Made by a program: the position numbers and the translations under genes. The notes under the pieces are model-generated. The model did not search any database and had not been told where the DNA came from. It saw only the letters and a list, made by a program, of their open reading frames with translations. DNA of 11,499 nt from an uncultured Collinsella sp. (GTDB lineage Bacteria; Actinomycetota; Coriobacteriia; Coriobacteriales; Coriobacteriaceae). The stretch is taken from NCBI GenBank assembly GCA_900550185.1, contig URRN01000056.1:1-11499 (forward strand), written 5' to 3'. Positions 6,552 through 11,499 of the stretch are shown here, piece by piece (the stretch's first letter is position 1; the number at the start of each line of letters is the position of its first letter).

Positions 6552-7366
6552 TGGCCATGACACGACTCTCCGACCCGACGCCGCGCATGACTCTCCCGCG
6601 GGCCCTGCTCTCCGAGGCCCTGCGCCTGGCGCGCTCCCCGCTCTCGGCGGTGCACCTCGCCTGCGGCCTGGCAGCCGGTCTTGCCTGCGGCGAGTACTTC
6701 TCCGTAACCCGATGGGACCCGGCGCTGGGCGCGGACGCCTACGCCCAGTTCCTCGGCGCCCTCATGCCGCTCATGTCCGCCATCGTCTGCGGGCTCGCCG
6801 TGGACGAGGAGCGCACTGCCGGGCGCCTCGCCAACCTCACGGCGGTCCCCTCGCGCGGGCGCGCCGTCGCGGCGAAGCTGCTCGCCCTTGCGGCGCTCGG
6901 CGCGGGCGCGCTGGCCGTGGCGCTCAGCGTGTTCGGGGGCGCGCTCGCCGTCGCCGGACGCCTGCCGCTCGGGCCCGCTCCGCTTGCGGCCGCCTGGGCG
7001 GGCATCGTGCTGGGCAGCCTGCCCCTCTACGCGCTGGAGCTCGGCGTGGCCCTGCGCCTCGGCCGCAACGCCGCCATCGGCGCCGGCGCGGCGGGGATGC
7101 TCCTCGCGTTCTTCTCAGTGGGCGGACTTGCGCACGGCCTCATGACCGGCGAGCTCACCGGTACCCTGGCGACGCCCCTGGGCTGGGTGCCGCTCGCCTG
7201 GCCCGCGCGCCTGGGGTCGCTCGGGGTAGAGGCCTTCATCGACGCCGCACGCGCGGCGGGCCCTCTCCTCACGACTGCGCTCGCTGGCCTCGCGCTCACC
7301 CTGGCAGCCGCCGCCGTCCTTCTCGCCTGGTTCTGCCGCTTCGAGGACGGGAGGGCAGATGCGTAG
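6551..7366 (+). CDS. Lantibiotic immunity ABC transporter permease, LanG/MutG-like
   Basis: 271 residues from ATG at 6551 (MAMTRLSD). The stop of the preceding permease overlaps it by one base and GGAGAGG lies just upstream; the second ATG at 6557 is an equally possible start because its spacing to GGAGAGG is more usual. The frame stays open upstream to 5933, but that part is only out-of-frame reading of the first permease. Hydrophobic segments lie at about 32-50, 60-80, 105-130, 135-160, 170-190 and 235-262. The motif VDEERTAGRLANLTAVPSRG is the conserved cytoplasmic stretch of MutG-type permeases (EE.AG...LL..P.sR). It is the second half of the channel with the LanE-like partner. The C-terminus overlaps the next small gene by eight bases. 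Confidence 0.88.
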   Translation: MAMTRLSDPTPRMTLPRALLSEALRLARSPLSAVHLACGLAAGLACGEYFSVTRWDPALGADAYAQFLGALMPLMSAIVCGLAVDEERTAGRLANLTAVPSRGRAVAAKLLALAALGAGALAVALSVFGGALAVAGRLPLGPAPLAAAWAGIVLGSLPLYALELGVALRLGRNAAIGAGAAGMLLAFFSVGGLAHGLMTGELTGTLATPLGWVPLAWPARLGSLGVEAFIDAARAAGPLLTTALAGLALTLAAAAVLLAWFCRFEDGRADA

Positions 7367-7556
7367 GAGGCCGCTCGCCGCCGTGCTCGCCCTCCTCTCC
7401 GCAGCGCTCGTCCTGGGCGGGAATGCCCTGCTCGACGCCGGCTGGGGGTCGGCGCTGCGCTCGATCGCCGACCGCGTGCTGCCCAACCCTGAGATCGCCA
7501 TGTGGGCGCCCGCGCCCGAGGCACCCGCGGCTGCGCGCGGGGCTCTGGACCGCTGA
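7359..7556 (+). CDS. Small putative exported or membrane-anchored protein of unknown function
   Basis: 65 residues that I do not recognise. Three arginines then a hydrophobic run (residues about 5-22) resemble an uncleaved signal or a single membrane anchor; the remainder (GWGSALRSIADRVL, then a Pro/Ala-rich tail) would lie outside the cell. No Cys, so it is not a lipoprotein and not a lantibiotic precursor. GGGAGG four bases before ATG, an eight-base overlap with the LanG-like gene and the matching GC-rich composition support a real gene in the operon. By position it could be an accessory immunity or sensor-modulating peptide, in the way small NisI-like proteins accompany LanFEG (inference only). 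Confidence 0.65.
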   Translation: MRRRPLAAVLALLSAALVLGGNALLDAGWGSALRSIADRVLPNPEIAMWAPAPEAPAAARGALDR

Positions 7557-7574
7557 TCGCGGCGCAAGTACAAT
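7546..7574 (+). promoter_or_regulatory. Probable internal promoter for the two-component genes
   Basis: TGGACC (7546-7551) and TACAAT (7569-7574) are 17 bases apart, with four and five of six consensus matches. They overlap the end of the small gene and would start transcription near 7581, about 20 bases before the response-regulator ATG. This would allow basal expression of sensor and regulator independently of the transporter. Confidence 0.5.
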
Positions 7575-7601
7575 GCCGACGGGAGTTTCAGGAGGTCGAA
7601 C

Positions 7602-8264
7602 ATGGCGAGGATACTGGCAGTGGATGATGAGCGGGCGATCCTCGACGCGCTCGCGCGCGTCCTCGGCCGCGACGGCCATGAGGTCGTCAGGGCGACGGAC
7701 CCGACGGCGGTCCCGGGGATGGACCTCTCGCGCTTCGACCTCGTGCTCTGCGACGTCATGATGCCGGGGCTCGACGGCTTCGAGCTCGTGCGGCAGATCC
7801 GCCCGGACTTCGACGGGCCCATCATCTTCCTGACCGCGCGCGTGGCCGAGGAGGACGCCGTGGCCGGCTACGGCCTGGGCGCCGACGACTACGTCCGCAA
7901 GCCCTTCGGGGCCGCGGAGCTGCGCGCCAAGGTCGCGGCCCATCTACGCCGTGAGCGCCGGCCGCGCTCGCACGCTCTCTCCTTCGGGGAGGTGCGGATC
8001 GACCTCGGGGCGCGCGACCTCGCCGTGGGCGGCGAGACCGTGCCGCTCACGCCCACCGAGTACGCCATCTGCGAGTACCTCGCTCGTCACCCCGGGCAGG
8101 TCATGAGCCGCGCGCAGATACGCGAGGCGGTGCTCGGCTGGGAGAGCGACGCCGACGACGCGGCCATATCCATGCAGGTCAGCCGCGCCCGGAGGAAACT
8201 CTCCGAGGCCGGCGCCGATCCGATCGCGACCGTCTGGGGGATGGGGTACAAGTGGCAGCTCTGA
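7602..8264 (+). CDS. OmpR-family response regulator
   Basis: 220 residues. Receiver domain (1-115): acidic pair Asp8-Asp9, phosphoacceptor Asp51 (LVLCDVMMPGLDGFE), Thr78 (IIFLTARV), Lys100 (YVRKPF). Winged-helix DNA-binding domain (about 125-218): LTPTEYAICEYLARHPGQVMSRAQIREAV, then ISMQVSRARRKL and a closing GMGYKWQL. AGGAGG with good spacing marks the start. The most likely role is induction of the LanFEG-like transporter upstream when phosphorylated by the kinase encoded next. The layout matches NisR/SpaR- or CprR-type regulators of lantibiotic response (inference from context). Confidence 0.94.
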   Translation: MARILAVDDERAILDALARVLGRDGHEVVRATDPTAVPGMDLSRFDLVLCDVMMPGLDGFELVRQIRPDFDGPIIFLTARVAEEDAVAGYGLGADDYVRKPFGAAELRAKVAAHLRRERRPRSHALSFGEVRIDLGARDLAVGGETVPLTPTEYAICEYLARHPGQVMSRAQIREAVLGWESDADDAAISMQVSRARRKLSEAGADPIATVWGMGYKWQL

Positions 8265-8290
8265 GGACCGGGGCGCGAGGTCGCGGGGGC

Positions 8291-9679
8291 ATGCCGCTCT
8301 CCTTCGTCATCGCGCGCTACTTCGCCTACGCGTTCGCGGCGGTCGCCACGGCGTGGCTTGCCTCGTTCATGGTGCTCTCCGTGGCGATCAGCGCGGGCTA
8401 TGTCTACGAGGCAAGCTGGGGGCCGGCCAATGCGCGCGAGGTCGCGGAGGGCCTGGCACGCGACGGCGTCTGCGGGCAGCAGGACGTGCCGACGGCGTAC
8501 CGCTACCTCATCCTGAACAAGGACGGATACGCGCTGATGACAGACCTCGAGGGCACGCGGCTCGAGGACGCGACGGAAATGGCCCGTGCGGCACTCGCCG
8601 CGGATCCGGGCACAGTGGAGATCGAGGGCGGGGGCTCGGGCCTCACCTACGCCGCGTTCCCGCTCAAGGGCGGCGGGGCCTGCGCACTCGTCAGCGAGTA
8701 CCTGCCGCAGTGGGTCTCGCGCGACCTCGCCGGCCTGCTTCCCAACCCGCAGAACCTCATGCTCGTCGGCGCCGCTGCGGGAAGCGCGCTCGCGCTCGCG
8801 CTCGTGGCGCGCCGCGCGAGCCGCGTGATCTCGCGCAAGATGGCGCCGCTCGCGGAGGCGGCGGGGCGCGTCGGCGCGGGGGAGCTCGACTTCGCGGTCG
8901 GCAGCACCAACGTGCGTGAGGTGAACGACGTCCTCGCCGCGATGGACGCCATGCGGGCTTCCCTCGCCGAGTCGCTCGAGGCCCGCTGGGCCGCGGAGCG
9001 GGGGCAGCGCGAGCAGATGGCTTCGCTCGCCCACGACCTCAAGACGCCGCTCACCGTGCTGCGCGCCAACGCCGACTTCGTGGCGGAGGAGCTGGAAGAC
9101 GAGAATGACAGCGACCTCTCGGCCGCCGCGCGCGACATAGCCGGCGGTGTCGAAAGGCTCGACGGCTACGTGCGCCTGCTCATCGAGGCCTCGCGCGGGT
9201 CCGGCGGGGCGGAGAGGGCCCCCATGCGGCCGGCCGAGCTCTGCGAACAGGTCCTCGCCGAGGCCGCCCAGATCGCCCGGGCGCGAGGCGTGACGCTCGA
9301 CGCGGCCACGGGCCCCGCTGTCGCGGGCGCGCCCGAGGCCGCGCTCGACCGAACCGCCCTGGCGCGAGCCGCCGCGAACCTCGTGGCCAACGCCGCCGAG
9401 CACGCGCGCTCGCGCGTGGCGGTCTCCTGCGACGTCGAGAGCGGCCACCTCGTCATCGAGGTGGCCGACGACGGACCGGGCTTCTCTCCCGCCGCCCTCG
9501 AACGCGGCTGCGAGCGCCTCTTCACAGACGACTCCTCCCGCTCCTCGCGCGACGGAGGCCGCCACTACGGGCTCGGCCTCCACGCCGCCGCCGAGGCCGC
9601 GAGCGCCCACGGGGGCTCCGTCTCGCTCGCCAACAGCCCCTCGGGCGGCGCGGTGGCCACCATCGCGGTCCCCCTGTGA
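8291..9679 (+). CDS. Membrane sensor histidine kinase
   Basis: 462 residues from ATG at 8291 (GAGG ten bases upstream); GTG at 8252 would add 13 residues and overlap the regulator gene by 13 bases. Layout: membrane helix about 10-36, an extracytoplasmic sensor of about 115 residues with two cysteines (61 and 131) that could form a disulfide, second helix about 155-175, HAMP-like linker about 176-230. Then comes the phosphoacceptor His248 (SLAHDLKTPL) and the HATPase domain with N-box ANLVANAAEHA, G1 VADDGPGF and G2 HYGLGLH. It should phosphorylate the adjacent OmpR-type regulator. A sensor domain of this size between two helices is seen in lantibiotic-sensing kinases. The stop codon lies inside a hairpin shared with the convergent gene. 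Confidence 0.92.
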   Translation: MPLSFVIARYFAYAFAAVATAWLASFMVLSVAISAGYVYEASWGPANAREVAEGLARDGVCGQQDVPTAYRYLILNKDGYALMTDLEGTRLEDATEMARAALAADPGTVEIEGGGSGLTYAAFPLKGGGACALVSEYLPQWVSRDLAGLLPNPQNLMLVGAAAGSALALALVARRASRVISRKMAPLAEAAGRVGAGELDFAVGSTNVREVNDVLAAMDAMRASLAESLEARWAAERGQREQMASLAHDLKTPLTVLRANADFVAEELEDENDSDLSAAARDIAGGVERLDGYVRLLIEASRGSGGAERAPMRPAELCEQVLAEAAQIARARGVTLDAATGPAVAGAPEAALDRTALARAAANLVANAAEHARSRVAVSCDVESGHLVIEVADDGPGFSPAALERGCERLFTDDSSRSSRDGGRHYGLGLHAAAEAASAHGGSVSLANSPSGGAVATIAVPL

Positions 9680-9702
9680 GGGCCTGACGAATCAGGCCCT
9701 CA
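9677..9702. terminator. Shared hairpin between the kinase and convergent antitoxin genes
   Basis: TGAGGGCCTGA and TCAGGCCCTCA form an 11-bp perfect stem with a CGAA loop. The first three bases of each strand's arm are the stop codon of the gene arriving from that side (TGA at 9677-9679 plus strand, TGA at 9702-9700 minus strand). No T-run follows on either strand, so termination efficiency is uncertain, but position argues for a bidirectional terminator. Confidence 0.6.
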
Positions 9703-9894
9703 CACTGGCATACCTCGCAACCAAACGCTTCCCGGATAATTCATGAGGCCGTACTCGTATTCGAGCCTGCCTATCTCTGCGGCAAGCGCCTCCGTCATGT
9801 AGAAGTTTTTCGTGCGGCCCGTCGACTTCGCCAGGCGGTCGTACCTGTTCGCAAGGTCCTCGGGGATTCTCAGGGCTGCGGTGGCGGTTGCCAT
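9700..9894 (-). CDS. Ribbon-helix-helix (RelB/CopG-like) antitoxin, orphan and probably truncated
   Basis: 64 residues. The N-terminal half is a typical ribbon-helix-helix DNA-binding unit: strand TAALRIPEDLANRYDRLAKSTGRTKNF in the order strand-helix-turn, then a second helix YMTEALAAEIGRLEYEYGL. Relatives usually continue with a charged toxin-binding tail; here the protein changes at about residue 52 into NYPGSVWLRGMPV and stops. No toxin gene follows, since the kinase gene converges immediately. It may be a full but divergent short protein, or an antitoxin cut when the GC-rich island arrived (inference). AAGAGGTG precedes the start. Autoregulation is likely for this family; the palindrome ATACGTAT at 9918-9925, just upstream, is a possible operator. 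Confidence 0.72.
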   Translation of the reverse strand: MATATAALRIPEDLANRYDRLAKSTGRTKNFYMTEALAAEIGRLEYEYGLMNYPGSVWLRGMPV

Positions 9895-10203
9895 GACGCA
9901 CCTCTTGGTTAGATGTAATACGTATATTTCTTTCTATCACATCACCCGAACCCCGCACCGGCGTACGGCCGCATCTGCTTTTTACCTTACATTGTGTCAA
10001 CCGGTCCATGCCCGGCATATTCTGCCGGATTGAATCAACCGTTAAATCAATCCGAGCCTTTAAGGGGCGGTTGAAATCCTTCGAGGACTGAGGGCACCGT
10101 CCCTAGGTCGGCTCCTCGATGGCCTCGGCTGAATTCCCCTGCAATCGACCGCATGGGTTCCGGCACGGGGTTCTGGCGCTGCCCGAACGGGGCGCAAGAC
10201 TCG

Positions 10204-10302
10204 GCCGTCGGTCGTGCCGGACGGCATACGTTTTGAGACCGGCAAGCTGTTGCCGGCTCGAGGACAGCGGCCCGGTGCACCGGGCCGATCGATAGCGGTC
10301 TC
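10204..10302. repeat. Cluster of hairpins, possible structured RNA or decayed element
   Basis: Consecutive perfect inverted repeats: GCCGTC/GACGGC (10204-10225), CCGGCAA/TTGCCGG with loop GCTG (10239-10256), and the 18-bp palindrome GGCCCGGT-GC-ACCGGGCC (10269-10286). GAGACC (10235-10240) and GGTCTC (10297-10302) could close a multibranch fold around the latter. I recognise no known riboswitch or RNA family core in it, on either strand. Confidence 0.4.
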
Positions 10303-10403
10303 AGGTTCACAGCGCAGCTTCTCAGGGCCCGCATATATAGGAAGACTTGATCGGCAATCGATTTTAATGAAGTCGGCGGCGCATGTCAGAGTTTTCAACA
10401 AAC

Positions 10404-10450
10404 CGCAGGTAAATCCGTGTACCAAAAATTGGTACACGGATTTACCTGCG
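10404..10450. repeat. Long perfect inverted repeat, 22-bp arms, 3-nt loop
   Basis: The 22-base arm at 10404-10425 (begins CGCAGGTAAATCC, ends GTACCAA) is matched exactly by its reverse complement at 10429-10450, with only AAA between. Such a long, near-perfect palindrome without an adjoining T-run is unlike a plain terminator. It could be an interspersed repeat (REP-like), a transposon end junction, or a cruciform-forming site. Confidence 0.85.
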
Positions 10451-10525
10451 ATGTTCATGCTTGGTCAAAAGCCCATCAAGCGATATATCCATTATTTTAA
10501 TGCGCGCGCCTGAGCTTTTGGCTGA

Positions 10526-10705
10526 AGTGGCAGTCCGACCGCCGGCAGGCGGCCACGCTATGTCCAAAGGTCACGCCTACTCCCAGTGCCCGGCTACGTC
10601 GACGACCCAGTGCTGCCCGTCGAGTTCTTGCCGCAGAGCTACATCAGGGACGTCTTATTGGGGGACGACCACATGGAACCCCGGGAGATCAAGCTGTACG
10701 GCTGA
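10526..10705 (+). pseudogene. C-terminal fragment of an unidentified protein
   Basis: A stop-bounded plus-strand frame has no plausible start with ribosome binding site but reads like genuine protein in its last 39 residues (from 10589: PGYVDDPVLPVEFLPQSY onward, through GDDHMEPREIKLYG, stop TGA at 10703-10705). A strong intrinsic terminator follows 60 bases later on the same strand. The best explanation is the remaining 3' end of a deleted gene. I cannot name the family. Confidence 0.4.
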
Positions 10706-10765
10706 TCCATCCGTCAACAACATGTCAAAGCCCCAAAACCCAACAGGATCGCGAACGAGGGGATG

Positions 10766-10806
10766 AATTGACCGCCCGGGTATTTGCGCCCGGGCGGTCA
10801 ATTTTA
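10766..10806 (+). terminator. Strong intrinsic terminator
   Basis: AATTGACCGCCCGGG and CCCGGGCGGTCAATT form a 15-bp perfect stem with the 8-nt loop TATTTGCG, followed by TTTAT on the plus strand. It lies downstream of the gene fragment ending at 10705. It also lies directly after the stop codon of the minus-strand broken gene at 10807, so it may serve both directions. Confidence 0.85.
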
Positions 10807-11055
10807 TCAACCATGGGTGCGATTCTGTGAGGCCATTTTTCTGGCATCCGCCGTTTGCTCCGGTCCCAACGCACCCATCGACCGTTCAGTAATCTTTGCG
10901 AACGCGACCACGTGCGCATTTGTCGAATAATCAAATGTCCGACAATGTCTGACGGAGCTGTCAGATATTCACGCACGAACAGGCGAGCTTCGCGAGCGAT
11001 TGTAGGCAACTAGTAGCCCCAGCTGCGTCTTTGGCGCAGGTTCGACGTCTGACAT
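10807..11055 (-). pseudogene. Short minus-strand gene interrupted by an in-frame TGA
   Basis: From ATG at 11055 the minus strand reads 28 residues (MSDVEPAPKTQLGLLVAYNR onward) to TGA at 10969-10971. It then continues in the same frame for 53 more codons with protein-like composition (segments FDYSTNAHVVAFAKITERSM and ALGPEQTADARKMASQ) to TGA at 10807-10809, directly before the strong terminator hairpin. Both halves in one frame, and the stop-terminator junction, suggest a former gene of about 82 residues with one nonsense mutation. No good ribosome binding site precedes the ATG, and a TAG lies three codons upstream, so the true 5' end may also be lost. I do not recognise the family. Other frames across the area are also partly open, so this reading is not secure. 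Confidence 0.4.
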
Positions 11056-11075
11056 CTTGAATGTCTAACGTTGAA
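11041..11075. repeat. Imperfect 15-bp inverted repeat (12 of 15 matched), 5-nt spacer
   Basis: TTCGACGTCTGACAT (11041-11055) and ATGTCTAACGTTGAA (11061-11075) are reverse complements at 12 of 15 positions around CTTGA. The minus-strand arm contains the ATG of the broken gene, so this could be its operator. Related TGTCNGAC-type words recur at 10936-10967. Confidence 0.5.
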
Positions 11076-11109
11076 CGAAGCTGGTTGATAACAAGCAGGT
11101 GGAATAAAC

Positions 11110-11271
11110 ATGGAGCCCGACACCTCTCGCGCAATCGGCGCGCGGCAAGGGCCGGGCCCATCTCATATGTTGTCAACGCTAGCGGTGAACCTGAACGCCA
11201 GGGCACATTCTTTGTTGGATGAAACCATCATAGCGGCTAGCGGAAGGTGTCATCGAAGGAGTGCGCTGTAA
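11110..11271 (+). CDS. Short reading frame of unknown function, uncertain
   Basis: 53 codons from ATG with AGGTGG seven bases upstream. The second half (LAVNLNARAHSLLDETIIAASG) looks protein-like, the first half less so. An overlapping frame at 11061-11222 is also open and equally protein-like at its end (ISYVVNASGEPERQGTFFVG), so a frameshifted relic is as likely as a real small gene. No family recognised. Confidence 0.22.
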   Translation: MEPDTSRAIGARQGPGPSHMLSTLAVNLNARAHSLLDETIIAASGRCHRRSAL

Positions 11272-11320
11272 AGCACCCGTCTCCTTAACTGTTAGAAATG
11301 CGAGTTAATAATCTATGTGG

Positions 11321-11348
11321 TCGATATGCCGTTAAACCCGCATATCGA
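11321..11348. repeat. 9-bp perfect inverted repeat, 10-nt loop
   Basis: TCGATATGC (11321-11329) and GCATATCGA (11340-11348) are perfect reverse complements around an AT-rich loop. No T-run follows. It lies about 80 bases before a possible gene start at the window end, so an operator is conceivable. Confidence 0.5.
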
Positions 11349-11435
11349 TACCGTTCAGCCATTCGCCTCGCCCCCGCCGCGCGCATCTTCGTTCAATCTG
11401 TTACTTTTAATCTAACGATTCTTTGAGGAATGCAG

Positions 11436-11499
11436 GTGCTTCTGAATGTACTGTCGACTTCTTCTCAAACTAATCCTAAGAGACAAGGCCGTATGGATT
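11436..11499 (+). CDS. Possible 5' end of a gene running off the window
   Basis: The frame is open from GTG at 11436 (VLLNVLSTSSQTNPKRQGR) to the window end. GAGGA lies six bases before this GTG; an ATG two codons earlier (11430) is too close to that site. The frame covers only 21 codons. On the opposite strand another frame is also open from the edge to a TAG near 11417, so strand assignment is unsure. Confidence 0.25.
   Translation, partial: MLLNVLSTSSQTNPKRQGRMD

Larger units (their letters stand above)
9895..11499. other. Gene-poor region with relics and inverted repeats
   Basis: No intact gene with recognisable function was found in these 1.6 kb. GC is low in places (about 45% over 10921-10980 by hand count). 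Contents listed separately: small hairpins, a 22-bp-arm inverted repeat, a C-terminal gene fragment, a strong terminator, a TGA-interrupted short gene, repeated TGTC-type motifs and two low-confidence short plus-strand frames. Two more short inverted repeats are CCGGCA/TGCCGG at 10012-10028 and GGATTGA/TCAATCC at 10027-10053. Confidence 0.7.

Noticed and set aside
6307..7761. 484-codon plus-strand frame overlapping both permeases and the regulator
   Set aside because: Arg-rich out-of-frame reading; the permease and regulator frames show conserved motifs and coupled starts.
8087..9610. 507-codon minus-strand open frame
   Set aside because: Antisense to the histidine kinase and the end of the regulator, both of which carry all family motifs; long antisense frames are expected in such GC-rich DNA.
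10214..10513. 99-codon plus-strand frame running through the hairpin cluster and the long palindrome
   Set aside because: No ribosome binding site, and it translates straight through two sets of perfect inverted repeats; more likely a chance opening.
10969..10971. In-frame TGA as selenocysteine codon
   Set aside because: The surrounding residues are not a redox motif, the following stem-loop does not match the usual bacterial SECIS spacing and loop, and no selenoprotein machinery is visible. Kept only as a check within the finding.
1..11499. tRNA, rRNA, CRISPR array, transposase or integrase genes
   Set aside because: Looked for on both strands; no cloverleaf with a TTCGA-type arm, no regularly spaced repeats and no recombinase motifs were found.

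Overview
The window looks like chromosome of a gut coriobacterium (Actinomycetota, class Coriobacteriia; Collinsella/Olsenella-like). This is an inference from the actinobacterial gene order pgsA - GarA-like FHA - FtsR-like MerR, from protein style and from base composition. No 16S rRNA or other taxonomic marker is present.

Left part (1-4844), all on the minus strand with moderate GC. A DegV-family gene (1-676) is cut by the window edge and has its own TATAAT promoter. Upstream of it lies a compact run of five genes read from 4659 down to 841: pgsA (phosphatidylglycerophosphate synthase), a GarA/OdhI-like FHA protein, a MerR/FtsR-like regulator, apt (adenine phosphoribosyltransferase) and a secreted coiled-coil NlpC/P60 peptidoglycan hydrolase. 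A promoter precedes pgsA and a hairpin terminator follows the hydrolase, so this is probably one envelope/division-related operon.

Centre (about 4960-9700), plus strand, strikingly GC-rich. One self-contained module: a lantibiotic-immunity type ABC transporter (LanF-like ATPase with E-loop, LanE/MutE-like and LanG/MutG-like permeases, translationally coupled), a small putative exported protein of 65 residues, then an OmpR-family response regulator and a sensor kinase with their own promoter. No lantibiotic precursor or modification gene is present. The module therefore looks like a stand-alone peptide sensing-and-detoxification unit, comparable to CprABC-CprRK of Clostridioides difficile. The kinase would sense a cationic peptide outside the cell, the regulator would induce the transporter, and the transporter would clear the peptide from the membrane. 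Composition changes abruptly at both edges, which suggests horizontal acquisition.

Right part (9700-11499), low GC and poor in intact genes. It holds an orphan, probably truncated ribbon-helix-helix antitoxin that converges on the kinase and shares an 11-bp hairpin with it, then about 1.6 kb of apparent gene relics and strong inverted repeats. These include a 22-bp perfect-arm hairpin, a C-terminal gene fragment followed by a strong terminator, a short minus-strand gene interrupted by an in-frame TGA, and a cluster of TGTC-type repeats. It reads as a decayed accessory region next to the island.
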